Below are positions 11,945 through 25,059 of a stretch of 64,000 nucleotides of DNA, piece after piece. The first letter of the stretch is position 1. Each line of letters starts with the position of its first letter. The notes beneath the pieces were generated by a model. The model was not told the DNA's origin, did not search any database, and saw only the letters and a list, made by a program, of their open reading frames with translations. The position numbers and the translations under genes were made by a program. Source of the stretch: Argopecten irradians (Eukaryota > Mollusca > Bivalvia > Pectinida > Pectinidae); NCBI RefSeq assembly GCF_041381155.1, contig NC_091141.1, positions 27,029,828 through 27,093,827 on the forward strand, written 5' to 3'.

Positions 11945-14900
11945 TCAAAGAGAATCTGGGATGTGTTTTCCGAATTCCCAAAGACATTTCGCGACATGGT
12001 CCGGGAGATTTCGTGTGATCTCCGTGTCTGTGGACTCTTTGTCTCTATCTAGATCTTCCTGGCTCACTACCCCAGATAGGACCAACAAGGAGTGAAGTCC
12101 GCAGTTCTTGGCCAAGGCCATATCTGTGTTACATCTGTTTGGACAGAAAACAAAAATATGATATTAACCTTAAAGATTGGGGATGGGGTATAAAAGGGAG
12201 ACAACTTGGAGAAAATGGCTGGAAATACAACCAATTCTGCATCTCTCACTTCACTTTCTTGAAAACATAAAACTTAAATTCTGTCATGGTTGTTATTGTT
12301 TAGTAAGGAATTCATATATGATATTAGTTTTATGAACAAAATTATAAATCAGGTACTTTTTCAATTTTAGTAAGTATTATATATATATAAGGATCAGGTG
12401 CCTACATGTCAATCACAGTTTGAATTTGCTGTTAGCCTAAGCAGAAGTTTATAGTGGAAGTTTACAGACATGTACTGTTGTTAGGGTGTAGACTATGCAT
12501 GCTGAGTAATCAAGTCACTGTACCTTATCTCTGTTTTAGCAGGTATTATCCAGAAACTCAGACACATACACATAAATCCAATTAGCAGATTGAATAACAC
12601 AGACATATGCAAATTATATAAATTTCTATAATGTTTCTAGTATAGAAAATATTACTAAAATTGATTAGGATGGTAGAATCAACAAATAGGTGTATGAAGA
12701 TTACAAATCCATTGGAGTTAAGAGCTATTTCCAAAGATATGTCCCATGTTTGCTACATTTTCTGGATTAGGAAACCAAAAGTGCACAAGATTTACAACAC
12801 AGTCAGGCATTATTTCACGGCGATAAACTAGTTTTTGGGTAGCAGAGCTGCTAGTTTTCTTTCAATATATCTCCGACCATGAAATACATTGCTATGGTAA
12901 AGGAATGTCCAAAATCGCCTGTGCAATTCCTTCCTTCAACTTCAATTAATTCTTAATTCTTATTAATTCACTCATCAGTTTGAGTTGAAACATCTTTTTT
13001 TTTGTACTGTACGCTTGAGTTTTTCACAACAATCATAAGATGCCATAGTGTGTTATCTATGGCCCTTTTACTGGCTGTCTGGAGGGAAAGAGTTGGTCAC
13101 TTTGTAGGGAGTGGTAGGGTACAGCAGAAAGGTAAATGTTTCAGAGGGATGCTGAATGATGGATTAAATACAACTTGAAAACCAGCACTACATTATATAT
13201 TTTATCTAAAATTTATAATACTTCTGTCTGTAAAATACAGCAGTGAATGTGATACAAAACCAAACTTTTTATTTCATTTAATGTGTAATTTTATGTGTTT
13301 CTTCAATAAGGAAAATGATGTTCAATAAATACACAAATATTTCCTGACCGGTACTTCTGGTCCCAAAGCAAGTGTAGGGAATTCATAGTGATGTAACATA
13401 TAGTCATTCAGTTATTTACAGTAGACTGAAGCGCAACATCGTCTCATTTATATAGTTAACCTTACTGAAAATTTACGATAGTCATGGAGGAAAAAAGAAA
13501 AACACCAGCATGTTTTAAGATGGAAATACTGGGAGATGAAACAATGAAAAGGGCTACAACAAAAAATGCATAAAGTGAGAAACTTGATATTTAGAAAGGC
13601 AGGACACCCAGTGAACAATGGAGACATCATGACTGAAGTATTGGAATATTTTCTTCAGGGACAAAAGGGCAATTAAAACCAGGAAAGAGTTCTAAAGTTC
13701 AACACCTACGGTATACCTACACGCAGAGGAACAAAAATCGGATATTTTCTGACTGCACGCGTGTCTTAAGAGAAATTGATTAAAGTCACACAAAAACACT
13801 CTCTGATATGCCAAGGAAATGTCCATTTTAAGAAAATTGCAATGAAAGGACATGCAGCTGTAGTCTGATTGAGCTGTAATAAATACCTTCACCGTATCTA
13901 CCCAAAAACAGATACCTGGTGAATTACAGAATGTATCATGGAATGAAGTTTTATAATATTAATTCTGCAGCCATCAGAAATGAATATGAGGACAGTATTG
14001 AGACAGCAGTATTAGAGGAAGTGGCAATTAAGTTACCGTATTCGACCCAATAAGCGCCCAGAGCGTTTAAATTTAAAAAAAAATCATAATGAAAAGATGC
14101 TGATAAGACAAAATTATTGCAAATCTATACAGTTTTGTGTAGTTTTGGTCTTCATTTATGCCTGGGCAATTGAAATTGAGGTCTCAAAAAGGAGAGGGTG
14201 CTTATAGGGACATGAGCTCATATTGGGTCAAATACGGTACGAAGAATTAATAGATGGCATAGATGTTATGAGTGATGCTAGACATGTGTGGAGAAAGAAT
14301 ACCAAGGATACTAACTAGTGTTGTTGTCGCCATGGGACAAAATTCACACAAAGTTCGATTCTATGCCATATTCATATTACAATGGCAGACAACCCAATTT
14401 CCCAACAAAAAATTGGGGACTGAAAAGTTTTATGAAAATATGGATGAGAAACCAACCTCAATAAACATTCACACACATGACAGAAATCTGGCAATAAACA
14501 ATTTGTTAGAGAGTCAAAGTATTCAACAAACCAAATTGACAGCTGGCATTCAACCAAAAGTTTGAAAAAAGCATTGTGTAATGCTTCAACAGATCCAGCT
14601 TATCATGCATCACTTCTTCAAGACAAAGTTGAAGCCACACTAACACATGCTTTTTTAAGCATAAGAACATGCAATGTGGATCCCGATCTGCTTAAACAAA
14701 ACCTGTTGAACATGATTAAACATTACAAAGGAAACAAAGGATACTGAATGTCATAATGAAAGCAGATGTAGAACAGACAAGAAGTAATATGAACCATCCA
14801 GACAAATTCTTTCAGACAAAATTGCTACAGAACTTCTGTTTAAAGTTACCACAAATTCAGTTTTATAGAAATCTCCACAGGATTATGTCCTTGCACATGA

Positions 14901-17900
14901 TACATGTTATGTTGAAAGATTCAATTACGTGATGAATATTTTTCATGACAAACAGATTTCAGTTAGCACCAAAACAATATAAAACATGAACAGAACTTGT
15001 AGCTTATTTTTATTATATTCACTGCAACTTCTTGTTTCTTTCACTATGAACTAAATTACTCTTTCCTTTTCCGACACATCTCTAGATCTGCTAAATTTTG
15101 GGTTCACAGATGGCAGACTTTAATCCCATTCAATTACGAATACAATTACCTACCCCTCCAAAAATCATCTGGAGCACTGTGACCTCTACAATCCCTGTGA
15201 CCTTGGTTGAAGGTGAAGGTCATGGAGCATTACAGACAAACTTGATTTGCCATTTGAGCATAATGATATCTTCATACAATATCAAATGAGGAAATTTTAG
15301 AACTATACACGTCAGATACAACTGTAAACCAACTTTCTTTTGCTTGCATATTTCACAGTCAATCAGAACTTGCAAAAAATAATTGATGTAAAAAATGACA
15401 ACTACAAGAACAAAATGTAACAGTTTTTAAAAATAAATCGCAAAATTAAATAATCATGAAATATGAAATTAAGATGTTGCAGAAAATAAATCGGATTATA
15501 TATACATAAATTTGTTTTGTTCTGACACCAACAAATCTATACATACCTGTCTCCCACCATTAGTGTTCTACTGGGATCCAGCCCATGGGCCTCTTTCAGG
15601 ACATTGAATATTGTAGGGTTGGGCTTGCCTATTACGATAGGTTCCCGCCGAGCTGGGGTCTTAACAGCTGCAACTATACTCCCAGTACCTTAGACACCAT
15701 ACAAAGGAAACAAAAGGTCTAATATACCTGTATATACATTTTTACAACATGGAAAGCTCTATTATAATGAGCCCTCCACCTCTGGGTCATGGGATTCGAA
15801 CTCATGACCAAGAGGTGGAGAGCTTATGGAGATATATTCTCTTAAAGTTATATATGTGTTGTAACTGGGTGAACATTTGACATGCTATTTTATTCTTCAG
15901 TGTAATCTTTTGAAAACCATCAGGTTTGATGAATTAAGCTATGAAAATAATTCATATAGAAAGATAAACATGTATGTTGCCATATAAATATTACAACACA
16001 GAATTAATGCACTGTAATGGAAACAATCAGGAATCACTTTACAATTACTTATAACACTGTAAAAATGTGAAATGGAATTGTCAACCACAACTTGTCTTCA
16101 TGGACTATCTGTATGTACTCATTTCACTACCCCTAGCTGGTATGTTGTAAATGAAAAATTCTTGATTTTAGCAGTACTGCCAAAATCATTTTCAGCTCTT
16201 ATTTGTACTTGTAAAATTATTGCATTGCATTGTAAGTATCATATTTCTCAAAATGTTGGTAATTTTTGGTTGTGAATAGAATATTAAAACTCTTTTTGAT
16301 TCGTGAGTATGAAAATTACAGATATAACTTTATAACTGGCAAATTCTATAATGATCCTGACTGTTAAAATGATACAAATTAACATAAATCCAAACCCTAA
16401 TTAATCAATTCACTGTCTGCTACTGAATGCCACCCTAAACCACACTGTGAAAGTTATCAAATATTACATATGGATTACACCATACATCTATCATAACCAG
16501 TGGTCAATCGGTCAAACCAGAACTAAGAGAACCGCTCACCTGGGATAGTGACCTCACTCCTGAGAGGCAGGTGGGAATCCTCGTTTGTTGCTAGGAACAA
16601 CGCACCTTCTTTCCTGGCATATGATGCCCCCTTCACCATCTTGTTCAGACTAAGGTCAGGGTCAAACCCAACTAATACACAATCTACCTATAAAATAAAA
16701 GTCCAAGGTCAAGGTCAAAGCCAATCATTACCAAATCTTCCTGTATAATAAAAGTCAAGGTCAAAGCCAACTAATACACAATCTACCTATAAAATAAAAG
16801 TCCAAGGTCAAGGTCAAAGCCAATGAATACACAATCTGCCAATATAATAAACAATAACAATATCATTGCCATTTAGGTTCATAGAAGTTTGATAGAAGTA
16901 GCTCAATTGTTAGAGCATCTAGCTGAAGTGTTTGGTGGTCCCGAGTTCAAACTCTCGCCTGGCCATGCATTTTCTGTTTCTCTTACATTTAGTGTCACAT
17001 TTTAGTGTTTTCTTCTTTTCCAATAACTTTTCTACAGTATTCTCCCAAACTAAGCAAAGAAAAATAGTTTCATCAAAAATTCTGCAATGGTTTATAGTCA
17101 ATATATTTATACAGTCAAACCTGCTATAAAGGACATCTCTAGAGAAAGGACGCTTGTCTTCATAAACGAGACTCATCAACCCCATATAGTGCAATTTACT
17201 TATATGATTGTCCCCTACATAAAATATACCTGTCTAAGGACAGACTCATCAATACAATTTGGTGTTATTTACTATATCATTTACCTCTAAATAAATGATA
17301 CCTGGCAATGGTGCAATTTACTACATAATTTACTTAATAATTCAACATAAATAATATAATTGACCTCTGTATAAAAGATACCTGTCTAAACAGGACATTT
17401 TCACTATTTCCCTATGGTGTCCTTTATAGACAGATTTGACTGTATTATATCCTCTATTCTAGTAAATTACCAAATGTTACAAACACAAACCTCTGGGTCA
17501 AGTTTTGTACTGGCAAAATCTGTAAGTAATGACTTGTCTCCCACAACATCAGGCTGAAGAAAAATACAAAAAGAAGATTAATGTAATTGAATATCAATTT
17601 AGTAAAGATTATTAATGAAAATAGTTCTATAGTATAATCAATCAAAGAAAAGGAATAAATTTCACTCTGTATCTCATCGCCAGAAAAAACTGTGATTAAT
17701 ATAACTACATTGATAGTAACCCCTCGAGTATTGAGGTTGGGGTAGATAAAACAAAAATAACAGTTACGTCTGGAATATTGAAGATGATTGATATAAAGCC
17801 GACCACCATAGTCTTATGATAGAAAAAGTAAACGATATTTACCCCAATGCCTGTATGTTTGATACCGAAGTTGTCCAGCTCCTCCCCCATGGACTTGTTT

Positions 17901-20784
17901 CCAACCACATACACCTTCCCCTGGTGTTTCCTGTTGTGGAGGTACAGGGCCGCAGCGTAGGCCGTACACAGAATCTCATCCTACCGAATAAGTTATTTGT
18001 TTTCATCAGTAGAGAGAAACCTGTGAAAACTGGCCCTTAATGTTTAAACCATATCTATTCTAGCTTTGCTTAATTTTCCTCTTATACAATTATAATAATT
18101 AAAACCTATGTGATCTGGAATGCGTCTTTATCGATCATAAAACCTGGACTCGGTGGGTATACTGTTTAGAGAAGTTTTATGGTATATACCTGCAGTTCAA
18201 GAACAAACACAATTTTATATGTTGAACTAATACTTTAAAGTTTATATACAATTTAGAACATTTACATGAAGAAATTTTAAATGAATATTTTATCAATTTG
18301 AGGTTTAATGGTTATCAACTAAAGCTTTAATTACTGGTGAAACTTACTATACGTTTTGAAGTTGTTTATATAGTTTGAGAAACTGGAACTTCACTTTATC
18401 TGTATACTATGCTTAAATTAAAATTCATGTTATGAAAATTGTGTAAATCATTTAAAGTAAGATTACTTTTTTTGTGGATTTAATGACGTTTTACTTTCAT
18501 TGTTTACAGTATAACTTTCAGTTCCGGAAGAGGTACAAAATTTTAGCCCAAAGCAACTTTCATACAACACTCACCTCTACGACTGGGAACCCTAACAGCT
18601 TCTCACACTTGTCCTTGTATTTTTTCCTGGTGTTTGTGCTGTTGTTGGTTATATAATACACTTTTTTACCCTGAAAGCAACACAAAATATTTCAATTTTT
18701 AATTCATTAGTAAAGCCACTTGCCTTAGTTTAGAGCCTTGTCTTGTAAATCAAAATAGTGTACAAATACATTTTCTGTTCTTATAATGTAAAAGACATTG
18801 GAGTCGATCATTACAAGAAAGAACAAAATATATTTTGGCCAAAACATCCATCTGATATAAATATAATAATACTAGACAGACCATTAGGCTATGTGCTGAG
18901 ACATTAGTAAATAGTTCCATGTTCGGCCCAATAAGCAACCCTGTAAGCCACATGACCTATTTCCAGGTAAAAAAAGTTGTAAATAGCCCATAACATACTC
19001 ATCAGTTTTTTGTTTATTTGATTTCTTTGCAAATTGATTTAAGGCTTACTTGTGTAAAACATAAGTCATAAGTTTGTCATTTCTAATTAGTATCCCCTCA
19101 TTTTTTTCAATTCAAATTTTTGAGCCATAAATATAAGTACTTATTGGGTTGAAAACAGTAACTTTGTTATCAATTAATAATGGTATCAGTGAAATAAAAA
19201 TATTGTTGTTTTCTTTATTTATTCATCAATTTGTTTGTCATATCAGATCATATATCTCAATCTAGAGCTGCTCCTCTCAAAGTAAGTCCACTTATGTTAC
19301 TGTATTCCACCCTACAAACACCCCTCTCCCTATTTTGAAGCCTCCATATGCATTTTACTACCATGGCCTCAAATTAATTGCAGTACAAAACTAGGTAAAT
19401 CATGATGATTTCCTTATTTAGTTGCATTTGCAAATTGATTTTTTGGCTTCGATAATTAGTGCTACAATTTTGTTAAAGTTAGTCAAAATTTGGACCTACA
19501 TTATATTGTACACGTATAGCTACATGTATTATGCCCCCTTCATTTGTTCAGGCACTTTATATGTGATTGTAATGATATACAATAACTTACCAGTTTCTTT
19601 AAACGTTTTAACGTCTCTGGACTGCCTTCTATAGCTGTGAGTCCATCCCACAGAACACCTGGAAAAAACAAGCTTATATGTGTGCAAGTTTTATATTAAA
19701 GCTATTTATTCCAACAGTTATGTTCAAGGTATAACACGACGAGAAATATTAATTTTGAATCACTTCATACATTGTGTCCTTAATTTATACTTTTTGTCAA
19801 ACAAACTGCAAGTTTCTTAATGTTTTACATCTAGTATTATTGTAATATATACAGTATCAAAACTTCAAGTTGACTAGCCAGATGCGTTTGACACCCCTTT
19901 AACCTTATCATGTATAAGTTACATATTATGACCCAGCCAGCCAGTTCATGCACATGCAGTGCTAATGTTATGTAGTGGCATTGGACTGGGTCGATCATCG
20001 GTGACCAGGTAGCTCAGTTGGTAGAGCACTCAGCTATATAGTGTTCGGAGGGTCCCAGCTTCGAATTCCAGTCTGGCCGCTACATTTTCTCCTCTCCTGT
20101 TACAGAATTGGCGCCCAACTAATTAACCCACATTGGTGGTTGTTTGGAAGGGTCTTGTATGTCTTTGAGGGCTAAGACTTTGAGAACGATGGGAGGAGTG
20201 TAACTGATATTTATACATTACATGCAGATGTATATTATACATGTACATTTTGATATATTAGGAACTCACATTCAGATGCCTATTTCTCTCTTTTATAATT
20301 GTTATAAGTAATAACATAGTGCAATATAATACGAGTTTGCTCCCTTGGCACGTTATCTGTAATGTATATAACACATGCTATATCATGTGATCGGAGACAT
20401 ACACTTGACACGACTTGTTACTATCCAGTCTTATGAGACCTAATAATTATAGGTTATTACGTAGAATTATAATAAGAAATTCAGAAAAAGAGAATGTGGG
20501 CGGATCCCGGATCTCCGTGACGTACATTGTTTAGTACATCAAAAATGACACATGTAACTTATACATAGAGTAATTATAACTTACCGGTAATGTTAACACG
20601 CACATTTTAAATTTCACGACCGATCGATGATAAAATACATCTTCTTAATCAAATCCAAAAACTTGTTAATAAAAGCAATCAAAGAACTACATCTCTAAGT
20701 CTTACCGTCACAATCGAAGACAAAATTATCAACATTATCAAGGATCTGCTTAGCAGACAGCTCGGTGACTGGACTGCATGCCAT
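11945..20784 (-). CDS. PGP: PGP-like HAD phosphatase, copy B (catalytic motifs intact)
   Basis: Eight coding exons on the minus strand: 20784-20706, 19658-19591, 18670-18575, 17980-17843, 17553-17491, 16687-16540, 15688-15547 and 12134-11945, giving 307 residues. All donors are GT, and intron positions and phases match copy A. Expected role: HAD (C2 cap) phosphatase that dephosphorylates glycerol-3-phosphate or 2-phosphoglycolate in the cytosol using Mg2+. Motifs: I, DCDG at 24-27; II, TNNS with T57; III, GKP with K219; IV, GDRCNTD at 243-249. The cap region carries TAYAAALYL and a VGFD segment as in PGP. The start MACS was chosen because it aligns with copy A. The same frame, however, stays open upstream to an ATG at 21039 and another at 20880, which would add a basic N-terminal extension. 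Introns hold SINEs, MITEs and a transposase-like relic; intron 7 is 3.4 kb. The PGP versus PDXP assignment is an inference from motif resemblance. Confidence 0.92.
14034..14239. mobile_element. MITE family 3 copy in copy B intron 7
   Basis: 206 bp with inverted ends TACCGTATTCGACCCAATAAG and TATTGGGTCAAATACGGTA. No ORF. An older relative lies at about 18915-19160. Confidence 0.7.
14272..14747 (+). pseudogene. Decayed transposase-like fragment in copy B intron 7
   Basis: Two abutting open frames (14272-14565 and 14562-14747, different frames) together resemble a piece of a DNA-transposon-type protein seen in invertebrates. An initial DRNLAINNLL stretch is followed by LKKALCNAS and a later IRTCNVDPDLLKQNLLNMIKHY. 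A tryptophan-rich block expected between them appears deleted. There is one clear frameshift and no start context. The family cannot be named with certainty. It lies antisense to copy B. Confidence 0.35.
15770..15835. repeat. Hairpin made from a SINE B-box segment
   Basis: CCTCCACCTCTGGGTCATGG ... CATGACCAAGAGGTGGAG around GATTCGAACTC is a self-complementary version of the SINE tRNA-like 3' half. It lies in intron 6 of copy B, about 80 bases upstream of the exon 7 acceptor in the gene's direction. Confidence 0.5.
16635..16860. repeat. Tandem ~50-bp units duplicating the exon 6 acceptor of copy B
   Basis: About four units of TAATACACAATCTACCTATA plus AAGTCCAAGGTCAAGG. The first spans the true acceptor (AG at 16689-16688) and the first bases of exon 6. 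The others lie in intron 5 and carry copies of the same acceptor and exon edge. Confidence 0.8.
16888..16985 (+). mobile_element. tRNA-headed SINE relic in copy B intron 5
   Basis: A box GTAGCTCAATTGTTAGAGC, B box CGAGTTCAAACTC and CTGGCCATGCATTTTCTG are shared with the relic at 20004. The acceptor stem is not fully paired and no 3' body remains. Confidence 0.55.
18915..19160. mobile_element. Old MITE family 3 relative in copy B intron 2
   Basis: Ends CATGTTCGGCCCAATAAGC and ACTTATTGGGTTGAAAACAG are inverse to each other and resemble the element at 14034-14239. The interior is diverged. Confidence 0.45.
20004..20200 (+). mobile_element. tRNA-headed SINE relic in copy B intron 1
   Basis: A box GGTAGCTCAGTTGGTAGAGC, B box GCTTCGAATTCC, then CTGGCCGCTACATTTTCTCC and an unrelated-looking tail. 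The tRNA head is long for a tRNA and the arms are partly unpaired, so it is a SINE head and not a gene. Confidence 0.55.
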
Positions 20785-22236
20785 GTTTGACAGAGAGTTA
20801 GACAAAGAGAGATAACTCCAAGTGGATAGGCGTTTACTTTGCTGAAATATCAATTTCGTTGTTCTTGAAATAATTCCCATAAGCAAAATACACAGCTTGG
20901 TCTTCTTTCTTCGATTGGCGATCACTTTCCAAGGTGGGTACCGTTGATAGCACATGGACTTATAGATATACCGCAGTTTCGTACTTTTCAACCGGAAATG
21001 AATTCTAAAAGTGAAAGTAAAAGTGAAAGTAAAAAACATTTTGAAGCATTTCTTTCTGGTAACAATTTACCTATAAAGCCCTTCTATGGGCCTAATCCAA
21101 GAATCCGGTGGTAACCTATTTGGATATAATACAATGTATATATTACATGTTATATAATATGTGAGACCTTTGATACATGTGCAATCTATGTATTCAGTAT
21201 AATAAATGAATATTTTTAAGGTACATGTATCTGCTATGCGCGTCTCTTAGGTCAATTTTGGCCGGACATTTTTTATGTATATTCTATATGTATTTTAAAT
21301 GTGTGACATGGAAATAAAATATGTATTATTATTATATTATTATAAAACAAGGTATTTACTTACATGTACCTTCCTCTTTTATTCAGGGGATTTAGAATGG
21401 TTGCAATTTTTTAAGGTGCTGCATTCATCAGCAAAATACTATTCATGATATACATATGTATATACTGACCCAAGGTCAGTTTTCAACGTTGAATAATATG
21501 GACCTTGAATATGCGTGTCGTAGAAAGTTGATTGTGGCGTTTAAAACTGACAGTTCGGAGAGATACAATAAAACAGATTTATTTTTTAAATGTGCTATTG
21601 CTATTTGACCTGAATAAAATATCTGAAATACATGTATAAGAACTATTTTTGCTGTGATTTCATGGAGAAAAGGGCGGGATTAAGCTGCAGTCAATGGCGC
21701 GCTTTTTCTGAATTGCTGTTGTGCATGGATAAACATGACGTCAGTATAATTTTGACGGAGAATAACACACAGTAAATGACTGTATCTGTCATTCTGGTTG
21801 ATTTTATTGTCCAAAGAAAATATTATAAACATAAGGATTGACCTGTTACTTTGCTTCGTTTATGGGATGTTAAACCCAATAGAGCACGAGGTAAATTGCG
21901 TAAACGCGAAATGATTAGATGGTGACAAACTAATTATTTTTGTATCCGATTTCAATTACTGCCCTATAACGTGGTATTTTTTATTCGGGTTATAGTAAAT
22001 CTACATCTGAAATGAAATGATACAATAAAGGTCATGGAGATTCATTTTCGATGTCGTTAAAAGTTGCATAACCAGCACAGAGACCAATTCATAGTAGTGT
22101 GTACATTGACTACAGTATGTGGTAAGAAAAAAATAACTTCATTAAGATATATCAAAAGAAAGTGTATTTATCGTTCTGTTATAGTTTTCTGTTCTTCTGA
22201 AAACTATCGAAAAACTGTCTCGAAAACTTGTTAAAG

Positions 22237-22322
22237 ATGCAGCGCCTTGTTTATGTATGCAGCCTAGTTTTGAAGCATGCAGTGCTTTGTTGAAGTATGC
22301 AGCGTTTTGTTGAAGTGTTTTA
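22237..22322. repeat. Short tandem repeat with GCAGCGTTTTGTTGAAGTAT core
   Basis: About four imperfect copies of a 25-base unit lie just upstream of the mariner relic. They are either ordinary microsatellite-like expansion or decayed ends of that element. Confidence 0.5.
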
Positions 22323-22409
22323 GGTCGAAAAATGATTTTGTTTTGCGTTTGGTGAATGTAGTTGGTTCGTTATCATAAGCCAAAGAATAAAGCTCAGAGT
22401 CTTTAGATG

Positions 22410-23075
22410 GTAGGGCAAAGCCACGATGCCACATAAGTTAGAGACGCAACCATTTCATGGCAAGGTGATGGCCACTGTATTTTTGGATACAAAAGGCGTT
22501 GCTATGTTGGACGATATTACCCCCTGAGATAAACTATGCAGCAATGGAGTGTATATGTAATTATGCAAGACCTAATGAGAACCGTCATTCGTGAAAATGC
22601 CAAGGTGCTGCAACATGACAACGCGGAAGTCCACGCTTGCAAAGGTGCGATGTACAAGGTATGGTGTAGAGCGAAACTGGCAGTGTTCAATCTACGATTA
22701 TTTTTCGTGGGTCCTTTTCAATGGTTTTTGTGAAAACAATGGGTCCCACAGTGTTATAGATACCCATTCCCAGAAATTTCATGGGTCCTTTTGAAATTCT
22801 GTGAGTCCAGGACTCGGAATGCGCACGTAGATTTATCACTGAACTGGTACGAATTAATACCACATCCTGCCTATTCGTCTGACCTAGCTCCTTACGTCTT
22901 CTTCCTGTTTCCAAAGGATATCTGTGGACGTCATTTCCGGTCTGACGAAGAAGTCGTTAAGACAGGTCAGAAAAAAGTCAATAAAAAAACCATTAACCAT
23001 TTCATTTTTGGGCTAATGGCACTAGAACACCAGAGGACAATTAAAGCGGAAAGAAGAGGTGGATTTCATCGTTAG
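22410..23075 (+). mobile_element. Decayed mariner transposase (Tc1/mariner superfamily)
   Basis: Translations in shifting frames show mariner hallmarks in order: GKVMATVF then DTKG (about 22457), ENAKVLQHDNA with HxDNA (about 22594), then ELIPHPAYSSDLAP and FLFPKD (about 22850) and SDEEV. Only the C-terminal two-thirds of the catalytic domain is recognisable. The residue after LAP, where a second catalytic Asp is expected, is not Asp. About 130 bases between the HDNA block and the IPHP block are out of register and rich in a GGGTCC motif. No terminal inverted repeats were identified. It is an old, dead copy. Confidence 0.75.
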
Positions 23076-24545
23076 GCTATGTACTTATTGACTCCATCGT
23101 AAATGATAGTACCAATGCATTGTCTGCATCCAGATCATTTTTCCTGTTCTCAGTGAGACAGAGTAATTTATTCCGAAACCAAAACCTTTTATAACAGCTG
23201 CAAAATGGCATTGAAATTAAGTATAAATATATATATATTTGATTGTTGATAATGAATTGCTCTCTCAAAATGTTTTAATATGCGAGTACTTTTGATGTGT
23301 TTTAAATGTAAAATCATACTTTACTATTAAAAGCGGAGAGTAATTAGTAACGCCATGTCATGGCACATTTGTAATATTGACGCGAGAACTGCACTTAACG
23401 CTGTAAGCTGCTTAAAGACCGTGGTCTTCGCTTAAGCCCTGTAAACAGCGTGTTACGTAAACGAGCGATGTCATTGACTGGTGGGTTAAGCAATGGCAAA
23501 CAGCATATAATGTACCAAAAGTTATTAAACATTGAATTTGCAATGAACGTCGTTCTGGATGCGCTACTGGTACGTAGTGTACTAAATAATTATATATAAC
23601 CTCTCATAAGTGTTCCAAAGGGAACATTATTCATATTATTCATAATATAAACCATCTCTGCCCAAATTTTCGGACGAGGTTTATATCCTTGACCAAGGCT
23701 ACATGTATGCAGTCGAAAAGTTGGAGCAGATACGGTTTATATTATGAATACTGTAAATAATTATACTTGATAAAATAGTCTTTAATAGCGATAAGTAGAA
23801 CATTAGCAGAACATGAAAAGTGATAGCTCATCACATAGTGCTACGTTGAAGGATACCGACGACAATTCGAATACCGAGTATAACCTTATTTTGTATGAGT
23901 ATATATTTAGTTTAAATTATGAATGTACAAGTAAAACGACCCACCCACTTCGTCTCGTGTTAAACCTAAAATTCATGAGCTAATTTCCAGTAAATTTATA
24001 AAAAATGACATTCTATCCCCTAAATAGATGTTGACAACTATAAAAGCCGGATAGGGATGGATGATGTACGAGATGTTTGTCACAAGATTTGAATGGCTCA
24101 CGTGTGAAAAATATTGATAGCACATCCTTACTGCGTCAAATATTACACTGAACTTAGCAGGAAATGGCACGATCCGAAGAAGGATCTCGAGTACATTGTA
24201 CACTCTGATTTTTGCTATAACATTAATGTATATTTAAGTGAATTATATATATATGTATAATTCGATCTGGTTACTGTCCAGTATGACACAATTATTTGTC
24301 GAAAGAATTCGATCTCCTGCTTTGAATGTCTTGCGGAACTCTTCTCTCTATGAAATCGTAGTGCCCTTGCACCAGCCAATCAGAGGAAATGTTATAAACG
24401 TAGACTTCGGGTTTTTACGTCATGACATGGTATGGTCGTTATAAACAACCTTTAACTGTGACAAATTAACAATATGTTGTTAACTTCCAGAAATTTTGTA
24501 ATTTAGTGTGAACTGGACTAATATTTGTACCAAATTGTGTCATTC

Positions 24546-24953
24546 TTAAAGGCCCACTACCTTTCCGAAACGGCTTTTAATTTTTAAAATGGGAATTTAA
24601 AATAAGATCGATAATTTTGTAGAGTCCTAAAAATTATTAACTTACCGTTAATACTACAATTATCATCACCTTCTGAACGATTTGATTAAAATGAATAAAA
24701 TGTTTATTTTCATAACGCGGGTCGTATTATGTTTCCCGCCGTCGTCCTAAATACCGCGCGGTAGTTGACTATCACTGCGCCAGACGGCAAAACAGCGAAG
24801 TGACTCTCCACTGTTTTCATATATTACGCAGGCAATCTTGCATATGTTTGGTGTCGTAACCTTATTTTAGATCATCAGTATGCATTTTCTGGTGTTAGTA
24901 GTGTTTTTTAAGAAACCTTTATATTTTGATCCGGAAAGGTAATGGGCCTTTAA
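24546..24953 (+). mobile_element. MITE family 1 copy (TTAA-flanked, 408 bp)
   Basis: Starts TTAAAGGCCCACTACCTTTC and ends with the inverse, GGAAAGGTAATGGGCCTTTAA. TTAA at both ends fits a TTAA target-site duplication as used by piggyBac-like transposases. Same length and orientation as the copy at 55864-56271; no coding capacity. Confidence 0.85.
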
Positions 24954-25059
24954 ACTGACTACAAAGGTATTATTAGGTGAGGACTATGGTGTTTATTGAA
25001 AACTAAACATTTGTTAACTAGTGACAACCATATCGTCATTACATCTACATACAATGTAC

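Noticed and set aside
16888-16970. Functional tRNA gene
   Set aside because: Acceptor stem unpaired and same repeat context as 20004; SINE relic.
20004-20080. Functional tRNA gene
   Set aside because: A and B boxes are present, but the arms are too long and imperfectly paired, and the flanking CTGGCC...ACATTTTCT segment recurs at 16888; it is a SINE head.
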